Shown here: positions 17,504 to 25,956 of the stretch, piece after piece
Position numbering within the stretch: the stretch's first letter is position 1
How the letters are laid out: every line of letters starts with the position of its first letter
Assembly (NCBI RefSeq): GCF_003051005.1
Contig: NZ_QAOW01000012.1
Coordinates: forward strand, 1 to 64,000
DNA: 64,000 bases
Origin: Rhodococcus sp. OK519
GTDB lineage: Bacteria; Actinomycetota; Actinomycetes; Mycobacteriales; Mycobacteriaceae
Direction of reading: 5' to 3'
The notes under the pieces: model-generated
The model's input: the letters and a program-made list of their open reading frames with translations, nothing else
The model's database searches: none
What the model was told of the DNA's origin: nothing
Position numbers and translations under genes: made by a program

Positions 17504-18696
17504 GCACCCACACCGGCCCGCTCGGCGGCATCCGCGTCCTCGACTTCACCACGACGTTCTCGGGCCCGTACTGCACGCAACTGCTGGCCGAGATGGGAGC
17601 GGACGTCATCAAGATCGAGGCACCGGGCGGCGACATCACCCGCAACCTCGGCACGACTCGTACACCCGGTATGGCAAGTGTCTTCGTGGCAAGCAACCGG
17701 GACAAGTCGAGCATCGAAATGGATCTGAAGTCATCCGAGGCGCGAGCGACTGTCCGGGCGCTGATCGAGAAGGCGGACTGCCTGGTTCACAATATGCGCC
17801 AGACGGCCGCTGACCGACTCGGCATCGGGCCCGAGACCGCACTGGAGATCAATCCACGACTGATCCACGCGGCCATAACCGGATACGGCAGCAATGGGCC
17901 GTACGCGGGGCGGCCTGCGTACGACGATTGCATCCAGGCGGCCTCGGGGCTGGCATGGCTGCAAACCCTTGTGGCACAAAAGCCTTCCTACATGTCGTCG
18001 CCGATCGCCGACAAGGTCGCAGGGCTCGCGACAGCGAACGCCATCACGGCAGCACTGTTCTGGCGCGAGCGCTCCGGACTCGGGCAGTCGATCGAGGTTC
18101 CGATGTTCGAGACCCTCGTCGGCTTCACCCTGATGGAGCAGTGGGGTGGGCGGGCGTTCCTCCCACCGGAGGGACCCACAGGGTATGCGCGCATGCGATC
18201 GGAGCATCGTCGGCCGTACCGGACGTCGGACGGACTGATCTCCGTCGTCGTCTACCACGAGGGCCACTGGCGCCGGTTCCTGGAATTCGTGGACATGCCC
18301 GAACTACTCGACCAGGACCGCTACCGGACCGTCGAGGCACGGAACCGGAACATCGACGAGTTGTACGTCATTCTCGAGGAACTGCTCGAGAAGCGGTCCA
18401 CCGGGGAATGGTTGAAGATCCTCGACGAACTCGACGTGCCCGCCATGCCGATCACCGGTGTCGATGACCTGTTCTCCGACGAACACCTCGCGGCCGTGGA
18501 CTTCTTTCAGGAGGTCCGGGACTCCTCGGGCGAGGCATATCTCGTTTCGCGACCGGCAGCGCGATTCAGCGCCTCCACGTTGGAATCGCCCCGCAATGCG
18601 CCGAGCTTGCACCGCCTCGGTGCAGGCGCTGCCGCCGTCGATCGCTGGCTGGCAAGCGACAGCGATGTCTCCACGAGCAGGCGTACCGTGACCTGA
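17500..18696 (+). CDS. Family III (CaiB/BaiF-type) CoA-transferase
   Basis: About 398 residues. The N-terminal Rossmann-like region starts with GGIRVLDFTTTFSGPYCTQLLA and continues with GADVIKIEAPGGD, a hallmark of family III CoA-transferases. The expected catalytic aspartate lies in PAYDDCIQAASG. These enzymes move CoA between carboxylic acids, activating an acid without ATP. Here it would activate the acid made by the aldehyde dehydrogenase, or recycle CoA from a downstream product. GTG 17500 overlaps the hydratase stop by 4 bp. It is followed after 22 bp by a large LuxR-type regulator on the same strand. Confidence 0.9.
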   Translation: MSTHTGPLGGIRVLDFTTTFSGPYCTQLLAEMGADVIKIEAPGGDITRNLGTTRTPGMASVFVASNRDKSSIEMDLKSSEARATVRALIEKADCLVHNMRQTAADRLGIGPETALEINPRLIHAAITGYGSNGPYAGRPAYDDCIQAASGLAWLQTLVAQKPSYMSSPIADKVAGLATANAITAALFWRERSGLGQSIEVPMFETLVGFTLMEQWGGRAFLPPEGPTGYARMRSEHRRPYRTSDGLISVVVYHEGHWRRFLEFVDMPELLDQDRYRTVEARNRNIDELYVILEELLEKRSTGEWLKILDELDVPAMPITGVDDLFSDEHLAAVDFFQEVRDSSGEAYLVSRPAARFSASTLESPRNAPSLHRLGAGAAAVDRWLASDSDVSTSRRTVT

Positions 18697-18718
18697 GAAG
18701 ACCGAAAGAAGGTCGCGG

Positions 18719-21049
18719 ATGGCACCCGCCGTGCGAGGCAAGGTCGGCAACCTGCCTCAGGATCTGACCAGTTTCGTCGGTCGGCGCCGCGAGGTGACCG
18801 AGACGAGACGACTGCTGGGGATGTCGCGGCTGGTGACGCTCACCGGGATAGGCGGGGTCGGAAAGACTCGACTCGCGCTGCGCGCGGCGGCCGACTCGCA
18901 GCGGGCGTTCGACGACGGCGTCTGGCTCGTCGAGTTCGGGGAGCGGCGCGACCCCCAGTTGGTCGCCGAGACCGTGGCCGCGGCACTGGGGCTGCGCGAG
19001 CAGTCGACGGTCCCGACCACCCAGGTGCTCACCGATTATCTGGCATCGCGAAAGCTCCTGCTCGTTCTCGACAACTGCGAACACCTGATCGACGACGTGG
19101 CGAAACTCGCCGAAACCCTGCTCCGTGGGAGCCCCGAGCTCCGGATACTGGCGACGAGCCGCGAGCCCCTCGCGATCGGTGGCGAGATGGTGCTCCGCGT
19201 CCCGCCCCTCACCGTTCCGGTACCCGACGAATCGACGCCCCTCCGGGCGCTCGCTCAGTACGAGGCGATCAGTCTCTTCACCGAGCGGGCTGCCGCCGCG
19301 GTGCCCGGCTTCGAGCTCACCGACGACAACCGCGAGTCGGTGGTGGCGATCTGCTCCGAACTGGACGGGCTTCCCCTGCCGATCGAACTCGCGGCGGCGC
19401 GGCTGCGGGCGATGTCGGTCGACCAGGTGCTCGAGCACCTCACCGATCGGTTCCGTCTGCTCACAGGAGGAAGTCGCGCGGCCCCCGACCGGCAGCAGAC
19501 GCTGCGGATGAGTGTCGATTGGAGCCATGACCTCTGCAATCCGACCGAACAGGAAGTGTGGCGGCGGGTTGCGGTGTTCCCGCACGGTTTCGAACTCGAC
19601 GCGGCCGAGGCGATCGCCGCCGGCGACCTCGCCCCGGACGACCTGCTCGATGTCGTTGCTTCCCTTGTCGACAAATCGATCCTGATCAGAGAGGAACACA
19701 CCGGGGTCGTGCGATATCGGCTGCTCGAAATCCTGCGCGACTACGGCCTCGAACGCCTGCACGAGGCAGGCGAATACGCAGACCTGCGCCGACGCCACCG
19801 TGATTGGTACCAGGCACTGACCCGGCGGTGCGAGGAGGAATGGATCGGACCGAACCAGCCTGTCTGGGTTGCCCGGCTCGGGCGGGAGCGTCCGAATCTG
19901 GGCGATGCGCTCGAGTACTGCATGACCGAACCCGGCGAGGCAGAGAACGGCCTACGCATCGCCAACGTGCTCTACATCTTCTGGATCTCCCGGGGCCTCC
20001 TCAACGAGGGGCGCCTGTGGCTCGGGCGGGTGCTCGCCGCACAAGGTCAGGATCCGACTGCGGAGCGGGCAAAGGCGCTGGCCGCCGCCTCGATTCTCGC
20101 CGCGAACCAGGGCGATGTGGCCACGGGGCTCACTCTCGTCGCCGCAGCACACGAAGTGGCGGCCCGGATCGAGGACCGGGAAACCGAAATCGTCGCCATC
20201 CATGCAGCCGGACATCTACAGATCTATGCGGGTGATCCGACCGAAGCGATCCGACTCCTCGGAAGCATCCTCGCCGAGGTCCGCACCGGCCGGAACCTGT
20301 TACGTCACATCTCGACTGTCCTCGGTCTCGCCACGGCGACTGCGATTCTGCGTGAAAGCGAGGCGACCGCCGAGTACACGGACGAGGTCCTCGAGATCAC
20401 CCGCGCCCACGGCGAATCGATCTACCGCTCGTACGCGCTGTGCATGCGAGGGCTCTCCCAGTGGCACGACGACCCGTACCTGGCGCGGCCGCTGTTCGAG
20501 AAGGCGGTGAAGCTGAGCGACGGCGTCGACGACCTGCTCGGAACGGCGATCTCGATGGAGGGGCTCTCCTGGACGGCAACCGCGACCAGGCAGTTCCAGC
20601 GGGCCGCGATCCTGCTGGGCGGCGCCGACGCCCTGTGGTCCGCGGCCGGCAATCCGGGCGTCGTGATTCCCGCCCTGCGCCACAACCGTGAAGAAGCCCG
20701 CGACCTGTGCCGGAACGCTCTCGGCGACCAGGCGTTCGATGCCGCCGTACGCAAGGGCCGCAGGTTGGCGCGGGACGAGGTGGTGAGCTTCGCCGTCGAC
20801 GATCAGCTTCCTCAGGAGGCGCCCGTGGAGCGATCGGCGACCAACCTGACGCCCCGGGAGCAGGAGGTCGCCGAACTGGTGGCGCAGGGGCTGACAAACA
20901 AGGCGATCGCCGAGAAACTGGTCATCTCGCAGCGCACCGTCCAGGGCCACGTCGAGCATGCTCTGGCGAAACTCGGCTTCAACTCGCGCACCCAGATCGC
21001 CGCGTGGATCGTCGAACAGGGCAGACAGGCCGACAGCGATGCCTCCTGA
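18719..21049 (+). CDS. Large ATP-binding LuxR-family regulator (AfsR/LAL-like)
   Basis: This 776-residue protein has an N-terminal P-loop NTPase of the NB-ARC/STAND type (Walker A GIGGVGKTRLA near 43-53, Walker B LLLVLDNCEH). A winged-helix segment, a long helical TPR-like middle (QYEAISLFTERA, AKALAAASILAANQG) and a C-terminal LuxR helix-turn-helix (LTPREQEVAELVAQGLTNKA, then ISQRTVQGHVEHALAKL) follow. Proteins of this type are signal-responsive activators that oligomerise on ligand plus ATP. It is 22 bp after the CoA-transferase gene, so it may be co-transcribed and control the catabolic operon, or the DUF35 gene after it. The signal is unknown. Confidence 0.9.
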   Translation: MAPAVRGKVGNLPQDLTSFVGRRREVTETRRLLGMSRLVTLTGIGGVGKTRLALRAAADSQRAFDDGVWLVEFGERRDPQLVAETVAAALGLREQSTVPTTQVLTDYLASRKLLLVLDNCEHLIDDVAKLAETLLRGSPELRILATSREPLAIGGEMVLRVPPLTVPVPDESTPLRALAQYEAISLFTERAAAAVPGFELTDDNRESVVAICSELDGLPLPIELAAARLRAMSVDQVLEHLTDRFRLLTGGSRAAPDRQQTLRMSVDWSHDLCNPTEQEVWRRVAVFPHGFELDAAEAIAAGDLAPDDLLDVVASLVDKSILIREEHTGVVRYRLLEILRDYGLERLHEAGEYADLRRRHRDWYQALTRRCEEEWIGPNQPVWVARLGRERPNLGDALEYCMTEPGEAENGLRIANVLYIFWISRGLLNEGRLWLGRVLAAQGQDPTAERAKALAAASILAANQGDVATGLTLVAAAHEVAARIEDRETEIVAIHAAGHLQIYAGDPTEAIRLLGSILAEVRTGRNLLRHISTVLGLATATAILRESEATAEYTDEVLEITRAHGESIYRSYALCMRGLSQWHDDPYLARPLFEKAVKLSDGVDDLLGTAISMEGLSWTATATRQFQRAAILLGGADALWSAAGNPGVVIPALRHNREEARDLCRNALGDQAFDAAVRKGRRLARDEVVSFAVDDQLPQEAPVERSATNLTPREQEVAELVAQGLTNKAIAEKLVISQRTVQGHVEHALAKLGFNSRTQIAAWIVEQGRQADSDAS

Positions 21050-21187
21050 ACTGGGGTTTTACCGCTCCCAGGTACGTGCCCGCAGGAAACAGGTATGGGC
21101 CCGGGTACTTCTGCCGTCGTGACGTTGCAGTTCTCTTGGAACTGTGGGAGCCGGACAACCCAAGCTTCACGAAGTCGAGGTCTCCCG

Positions 21188-21550
21188 ATGCACACTCAGA
21201 CTCTTCCCCCCGCCACCACCGTGGACAGCTTCACGATCGGCCGCTGCGACGCCTGCGGCACCCTGCTCGCCCCCGACGCGACCACGTGCTCGTCCTGCCG
21301 AAACACCGCGATCAGCCGGACGTCGTCCGAGGGCACCGGGTCGATCGTGTCCTGGACCGTCATCGAGATCTCCCCCAGCAGGACATGCACGGACTTCACC
21401 CCGTACACGATTGCGATCGTCGCCCTCGACGAAGGACCGTGGACGTACGCCTGGATCGAGGGAGCCCTCGACGGAAACCAGAAGCGAGCCCGCGTCCGCT
21501 ACGACCGCATGATCGCCGGCGAACCCTACCCGCTGTTCGTGTGCCAGTAG
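21188..21550 (+). CDS. DUF35-type OB-fold protein with N-terminal zinc ribbon
   Basis: About 120 residues. A four-cysteine zinc ribbon (CDACGTLLAPDATTCSSC) is followed by strands (GSIVSWTVIEI, YTIAIVALDEGPWTYAWIEG) like the OB-fold of DUF35 proteins, which bind acyl-CoA and usually partner with thiolase-like or Ltp-type aldolase enzymes. Here no thiolase lies next to it, so it is an orphan. I place the start at ATG 21188, where GAGGT precedes at a suitable distance and the sequence becomes protein-like; the frame is open further upstream. It is 138 bp after the large LuxR regulator. Confidence 0.78.
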   Translation: MHTQTLPPATTVDSFTIGRCDACGTLLAPDATTCSSCRNTAISRTSSEGTGSIVSWTVIEISPSRTCTDFTPYTIAIVALDEGPWTYAWIEGALDGNQKRARVRYDRMIAGEPYPLFVCQ

Positions 21551-21580
21551 CGCAGGCAGAGAACCTCGACGCACACCCGG

Positions 21581-22321
21581 TCAGGGCGTTTCGGGGCCCT
21601 GCGCGTTCGGGTCCTGTGCACTCGGGCACGGAGAGGTCAGCAACGGCACGTACGGGAACGGCACGTTCTGGAAAGGCTCGTTCAGGCACTGAGCAGCCGG
21701 GGCCGGCTGATAGGGGGTCGTGAGTGCGACGCCGATCAGGCCGCCGAGGGCGCCGAGCGAGCCCAGGGACCCCAGCCCCAACGAGCCCAGGGCCAGCGGC
21801 GCCAGAGCGAACAATGCCCCCTCCGTCGATCCCAGTGCGGCCGGCAGGATCGCGCTCCCGGCGAAGTCGCCGGCGCAGTCCGTGACGACCCGCGCCGCTG
21901 ACGGCGCCGACGCGACCGGGCCGGGGTCGACGCCGGTCGCCCGGGCCTCGTTGGTGATGAGACAGGCAGCCTGATCCTCGTCGGTCACCTCGTACTCGGC
22001 AGTACAGGTCGTCGTTTGCCCGGGGTCGAGTGTCGTCGCCTGGCATTCGGCGTCCGGCGCCCCGCCGGAACCCGAGAACGCGAGTTCCTCCACGGCAATA
22101 TCGGAGACCGCAGTTGCCCCGTTATTCGTCACCACGAACGTGTAGCTGACCGTGTCCCCCGATTCGAGACCAATCGTCGGGGAGGCCGTCTTCGCCAGCG
22201 AGAGGCCGCCTGCAGGAGGCTGAGCGATGCTGATCGGACCGAAGACCACCGTCGTCAGCGCAACCAGACCGGTGAGCACCGTGACGGCCAGAATTCGGAA
22301 AGCTGTACCGGAATTACGCAC
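21581..22321 (-). CDS. Secreted or surface protein with DUF11-like domain
   Basis: About 246 residues. The N-terminus is a signal peptide: charged (VRNSGTAFR), then hydrophobic (ILAVTVLTGLVALTTVVFG), then small residues before SIAQPPAGG. The domain that follows (LSLAKTASPTIGLESGDTVS, VVTNNGATAVSDIAVEE, TTTCTAEYEVT) is a DUF11-type Ig-like repeat found in surface proteins. A Gly/Leu-rich stretch (LGSLGLGSLGSLGALGG) may span the membrane or anchor the protein. The tail NEPFQNVPFPYVPLL is proline-rich. The start is GTG 22321, with AAGGAG seven bases upstream. Role unknown; display or adhesion is possible. Confidence 0.72.
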   Translation of the reverse strand: MRNSGTAFRILAVTVLTGLVALTTVVFGPISIAQPPAGGLSLAKTASPTIGLESGDTVSYTFVVTNNGATAVSDIAVEELAFSGSGGAPDAECQATTLDPGQTTTCTAEYEVTDEDQAACLITNEARATGVDPGPVASAPSAARVVTDCAGDFAGSAILPAALGSTEGALFALAPLALGSLGLGSLGSLGALGGLIGVALTTPYQPAPAAQCLNEPFQNVPFPYVPLLTSPCPSAQDPNAQGPETP

Positions 22322-22535
22322 GCTGGAAACTCCTTTTCGCCACATTCAGGACAAATCGGGTTCGAACTCAGGTGCCGCGTATTACAAGCGTTTCGGAAGA
22401 TACTGGATATTCGCGATGAATGCGCGCGAATGGAAACCGACGGGTGGGGGTTCACGAATCCCGGATATCTCCACGAATGCCGAAACGGGCACGCCCCCAC
22501 ACCATCGCGGAGACGTGCCCGTCAGGGCTCGAGCG
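22322..22535. other. Intergenic region with hairpin downstream of the MFS gene
   Basis: This 214-bp gap lies between the end of the MHS transporter and the secreted protein, both on the minus strand. A hairpin with 9-base arms (ACGGGCACG at 22485-22493 and its complement at 22514-22522) around a 20-base loop starts 14 bp after the transporter stop and may end its transcript. The rest should hold the promoter of the secreted protein; no clear -10/-35 pair was recognised. Confidence 0.5.
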
Positions 22536-23933
22536 TCACACATTGTCGAGCGACTCGTCCTTGGTCTCGCGCATGATCAGCAGCGCGACGAAGGTGAGCG
22601 CCGAGGCGATCAGCAGGTAGATGCCGACCCAGCCGACGCCGTAGCTGGTGGCCAGCCAGGTGGCGATGAACGGGGCGACGGCCGCACCGAGAATGCTCGC
22701 GGTGTTGTAGGCGATACCCGAACCCGTGTAGCGGACGTTCGTGGGGAACAGCTCCGGCAGCACGGCGCTCATCGGACCGAACGTGAAGCCCATCAGCACC
22801 ATGCCGATGACGAGGAACAACAGCATCCGGGCATCGCTCATGCCGTCGGCCGCGAGCAGGAGCCCGAACGTCAGACCGAAGACCATCATCGCGCCGGTGA
22901 TGACGAGCAGCGTGATGCGACGGCCGAAGCGGTCTGCGAGCCAGCCGGCAACCGGGATGGTCGCCGCGAAGAACAGCACCGCCACCAGCTGCAGCACCAG
23001 GAACTCGCGGTACTGGAACCCCGCGCCGTACCCGCCGTCGTCCGCGGTCTTGCCGGTGCCGTAGCTGAGCACCCATGTGGTCATGATGTAGAAGAGCGTG
23101 TACGTCGCGAGCATCACGAACGTGCCGATGATCAGCTGACGCCAGCTGGTCTTGAAGACCTCCTTGAGCGGGGTCTTGACCTTCTCCCCGTTCGCGACGG
23201 CCCGGGCGAAGACCGGCGTCTCCTCGATCTTGAGGCGCACGTACAGACCGATCATCACCATCAGCGCGCTCAGCAGGAACGGGATGCGCCAGCCCCAGGT
23301 GAGGAACGCGCTGTCCAGATCGGGAGACGAACTGCTGGTGTAGCCGAGCGCCAGCGTGAGGAGCAGGAACAGTCCGTTCGCGAAGAAGAAGCCGATCGGC
23401 GCACCCAGCTGCGGCCACATCGCCGCCCAGGCCCGCTTACCGCCCTTCGCGGTCTCCGTCGCGAGCAGTGCCGCGCCGGACCATTCACCGCCGAGGCCGA
23501 GACCCTGACAGAACCGCATCAACGCCAGCAGAGCCGGCGCCCACAGGCCGACCGCGTGATAGGTCGGCAGGAGGCCGATCAGGAACGTCGCGACGCCCAT
23601 CGTGAGCAGCGAGCCGACCAGCGTGGCCTTGCGCCCGATGCGATCACCGAAATGACCGAACAGGATCGAACCCAGCGGACGCGCGACGAACGCGAGACCG
23701 AACGTCGCGAACGACGCCAACAGCGCCGTCGTGTCGTTGCCCTTCGGGAAGAACAGGTGCGGGAACACCGACACCGCAGCCGTCGCATAGATGTAGAAGT
23801 CGTAGAACTCGATCGACGTGCCGACCATGCTGGCCACCACGATCCGGCTCCGGGGGACACCCCCGACGGTCCCGTCGTCCGGGGCCGCCAGCTCGCCCTG
23901 TCCGCGCTCGGCGGACTCCACACCCTTGCTCAC
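22536..23933 (-). CDS. MFS transporter, metabolite:H+ symporter (MHS) family
   Basis: About 465 residues with twelve predicted membrane helices. The MHS-type marks are GTSIEFYDFYIYATAA at helix 1, the motif GHFGDRIGRKATL between helices 2 and 3, and RFCQGLGLGGEWSGAALL at helix 4. Relatives carry dicarboxylates, proline/betaine, shikimate or aromatic acids with protons. The start is GTG 23933, with GGAGAAGG just upstream. The gene stands alone and is divergent from NhaA. Substrate not determined. A second MHS transporter, clearly different in sequence, is at 34.9-36.2 kb in the kynurenine cluster. Confidence 0.88.
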   Translation of the reverse strand: MSKGVESAERGQGELAAPDDGTVGGVPRSRIVVASMVGTSIEFYDFYIYATAAVSVFPHLFFPKGNDTTALLASFATFGLAFVARPLGSILFGHFGDRIGRKATLVGSLLTMGVATFLIGLLPTYHAVGLWAPALLALMRFCQGLGLGGEWSGAALLATETAKGGKRAWAAMWPQLGAPIGFFFANGLFLLLTLALGYTSSSSPDLDSAFLTWGWRIPFLLSALMVMIGLYVRLKIEETPVFARAVANGEKVKTPLKEVFKTSWRQLIIGTFVMLATYTLFYIMTTWVLSYGTGKTADDGGYGAGFQYREFLVLQLVAVLFFAATIPVAGWLADRFGRRITLLVITGAMMVFGLTFGLLLAADGMSDARMLLFLVIGMVLMGFTFGPMSAVLPELFPTNVRYTGSGIAYNTASILGAAVAPFIATWLATSYGVGWVGIYLLIASALTFVALLIMRETKDESLDNV

Positions 23934-24095
23934 GTGTCCTTCTCCTGCACCGATATCCCCCGAGATCCCGTGTGGACGTTTCCACTGAGTGGAAGTCCGT
24001 CCCAAACCGTAGGAATTGAACACCGCCACCAGAAGTGCCGCAAGCGGCGCTTTCGGACTGATCGGTTGCAATGAACGCGTTAAGATCTAGGAGGA

Positions 24096-25370
24096 GTGCC
24101 GGGAAGTCTGGTCGGCGATGGTCTTGCTGTGCCCGACGAAACCCCAGGTGAGAGGCTTTCCTTGATTTCTGCCGCACGCTCCGAACTCGGCCGCTATCTC
24201 CGCACGGAGACGGTCGGCGGATCCATCCTCCTGATAGCTGCCGCCGTCGCCCTCGTGTGGGCAAACTCTCCCTTGTCGGACGCCTACTTCGATCTGCGCG
24301 ACTGGCAGATCGGCCCCAGTGCGCTCCACCTGAATCTCAGCGTCGGCACCTGGGCGCAGGACGGCCTGCTGGCGATCTTCTTCTTCGTGGCGGGCCTCGA
24401 ACTCAAACGTGAACTCGTCGTCGGCGAACTCGCCGATCGGAAGAAGGCGCTGCTCCCGATCATCGCCGCGTGCGGCGGTGTGCTGGTGCCCGCGATCATC
24501 GCGGCCACCGTCGGCGCCGGCACCCCCGGCATGGACCGAGGTTGGGCCATCCCCGTCGCCACCGACATCGCATTCGCCCTCGGCGTGCTCGCCCTCACCG
24601 GATCGCGAATCCCCGCGAGTGCGCGCGTGTTCCTCCTCAGTCTTGCCGTGGTCGACGACCTGCTCGCGATCATCCTCATCGCGGTGCTGTTCACGACGTC
24701 GCTCGCGATGATGTGGATCCTGTCCGCGATCGCCTGCTTCGCCGCCTACTGGTACGCGCAGCACCGCCGGATCACCACACCGTTCCTCTACGTCCCGCTC
24801 GTCCTGCTCACCTGGTACAGCGTCCACGAGGCCGGCATCCACGCGACCCTTGCCGGCGTCGCACTCGGACTCCTCACCCGCGTCCGCACCGACCCGGGCG
24901 AGGAACATGCGCCCGCGACGAGGCTCGAGCACCGCATCCAGCCCTGGTCCGCGGCCATCTGCGTCCCACTGTTCGCACTGTTCGCGTCCGGTGTGCCCAT
25001 CAACGGCGACGTCCTGGGCAAGCTGTTCACCGACCGGGTCAGCCTCGCGATCATCCTGGGCCTGCTCGTCGGCAAGACCGTCGGCATCTTCGGCGTCTCG
25101 TGGCTCGCGATCCGTCTGGGCATCGCCACGAAGCCGCGGAACCTGGGTCTGCGCGACATGTTCGCCCTCTCGGTGCTCGGCGCGATCGGGTTCACCGTTA
25201 GCCTGCTTGTGGCCGATCTTGCACTCGCAGGAATCGGCGACGGCAGCGAAGCGGACATCGCGAAGGTCGCCGTGCTCGTAACATCGTTGGCTGCATCACT
25301 GATCGGATCGGCGCTACTGTTGCGACGCGGACGGGTTCATCAGGCCCGCGCCGCTGCCACGGATGTGTGA
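24096..25370 (+). CDS. nhaA: Na+/H+ antiporter NhaA
   Basis: Up to 424 residues with about twelve membrane helices. Family marks: FFFVAGLELKREL, the ion-site segment VATDIAFALGVLAL (E. coli Asp163/Asp164 are in the equivalent VVDD segment, here SLAVVDDLLAIIL) and VHEAGIHATLAGVALG. It exchanges Na+ or Li+ for protons and helps with alkaline or salt stress. The start is uncertain. GTG 24096 has AGGAGG only one base upstream; GTG 24129 and TTG 24162 (GAGAGG seven bases before) are alternatives. It stands just ahead of the Rv3669-Rv3682-like block. Confidence 0.93.
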   Translation: MPGSLVGDGLAVPDETPGERLSLISAARSELGRYLRTETVGGSILLIAAAVALVWANSPLSDAYFDLRDWQIGPSALHLNLSVGTWAQDGLLAIFFFVAGLELKRELVVGELADRKKALLPIIAACGGVLVPAIIAATVGAGTPGMDRGWAIPVATDIAFALGVLALTGSRIPASARVFLLSLAVVDDLLAIILIAVLFTTSLAMMWILSAIACFAAYWYAQHRRITTPFLYVPLVLLTWYSVHEAGIHATLAGVALGLLTRVRTDPGEEHAPATRLEHRIQPWSAAICVPLFALFASGVPINGDVLGKLFTDRVSLAIILGLLVGKTVGIFGVSWLAIRLGIATKPRNLGLRDMFALSVLGAIGFTVSLLVADLALAGIGDGSEADIAKVAVLVTSLAASLIGSALLLRRGRVHQARAAATDV

Positions 25371-25427
25371 GGTCGACTTGCGCATCGCAGCTACCAGCGC
25401 GTCAGAGCTACCTGGAGGGGTCGAGAA

Positions 25428-25949
25428 GTGAGTGTCACCAGCGGCAGTGGAGTCACCGGCAACGGCAGCCGGGCGGGCGACGGGGTTCCGACGACGATCT
25501 CCTCGATCCCCCTCTCCGATCCCCACAATCCGGAGACGGCGTCGATCGGCACACTGGTGCGCGACGCGACCGCACAGGTCTCGACGCTCTTCCGCGCTGA
25601 GGTGGAGCTCGCGAAGTCCGAGGTGACCAGCGAGGTCAAGAAGGGCCTGCAGGGCAGCCTGTTCTTCATCCTGGCGCTCTCCGTGCTGATCTTCAGCGCG
25701 TTCTTCTTCTTCTTCTTCCTCGCCGAACTCCTCAGCGTGTGGCTCGATCGGTGGGCCTCGTTCCTGATCGTGTTCGTGCTGATGCTCGTCGTCACCGGCG
25801 TCCTCGCGCTGCTCGGTTACCTGCGGGTGCGCAAGCTCCGAGCACCGAACAAGACCATCGACTCCCTCAAGCAGGCCGCCACGGTGCTGCCCGGTCAGCA
25901 TCCGGAGGCAGGCTCCCCGCTGGGCACCGGAACGGGCACCGCGCGCTGA
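25428..25949 (+). CDS. Holin-X-like (superfamily III) membrane protein, Rv3669-type
   Basis: 173 residues. An amphipathic segment (TLVRDATAQVSTLFRAEVEL then AKSEVTSEVKKGLQG) leads into two membrane helices, the first with a striking run of phenylalanines (FSAFFFFFFLAELL). This is the layout of the actinobacterial Phage_holin_3_6/Holin-X family. The name comes from sequence similarity; a true holin role has not been shown. Rv3669 holds this place in the M. tuberculosis locus. GTG 25428 is preceded by GGAGGGG. It is 7 bp upstream of the EphE-like hydrolase, so probably co-transcribed. Confidence 0.8.
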   Translation: MSVTSGSGVTGNGSRAGDGVPTTISSIPLSDPHNPETASIGTLVRDATAQVSTLFRAEVELAKSEVTSEVKKGLQGSLFFILALSVLIFSAFFFFFFLAELLSVWLDRWASFLIVFVLMLVVTGVLALLGYLRVRKLRAPNKTIDSLKQAATVLPGQHPEAGSPLGTGTGTAR

Positions 25950-25956
25950 CCCTGTC

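Noticed and set aside
22227-24074. 615-residue plus-strand open frame rich in Arg, Glu and His
   Set aside because: It is antisense to the MHS transporter, whose membrane helices and motifs are clear. High-GC third positions keep the frame open.
23934-24095. Ion-sensing riboswitch before nhaA
   Set aside because: The 162-bp leader shows no structure I can match to a known Na+ or Li+ riboswitch by eye.
25428-25949. Prophage remnant suggested by the holin-like protein
   Set aside because: The Holin-X family is a normal chromosomal gene at this locus in mycolata, and no other phage genes are near.
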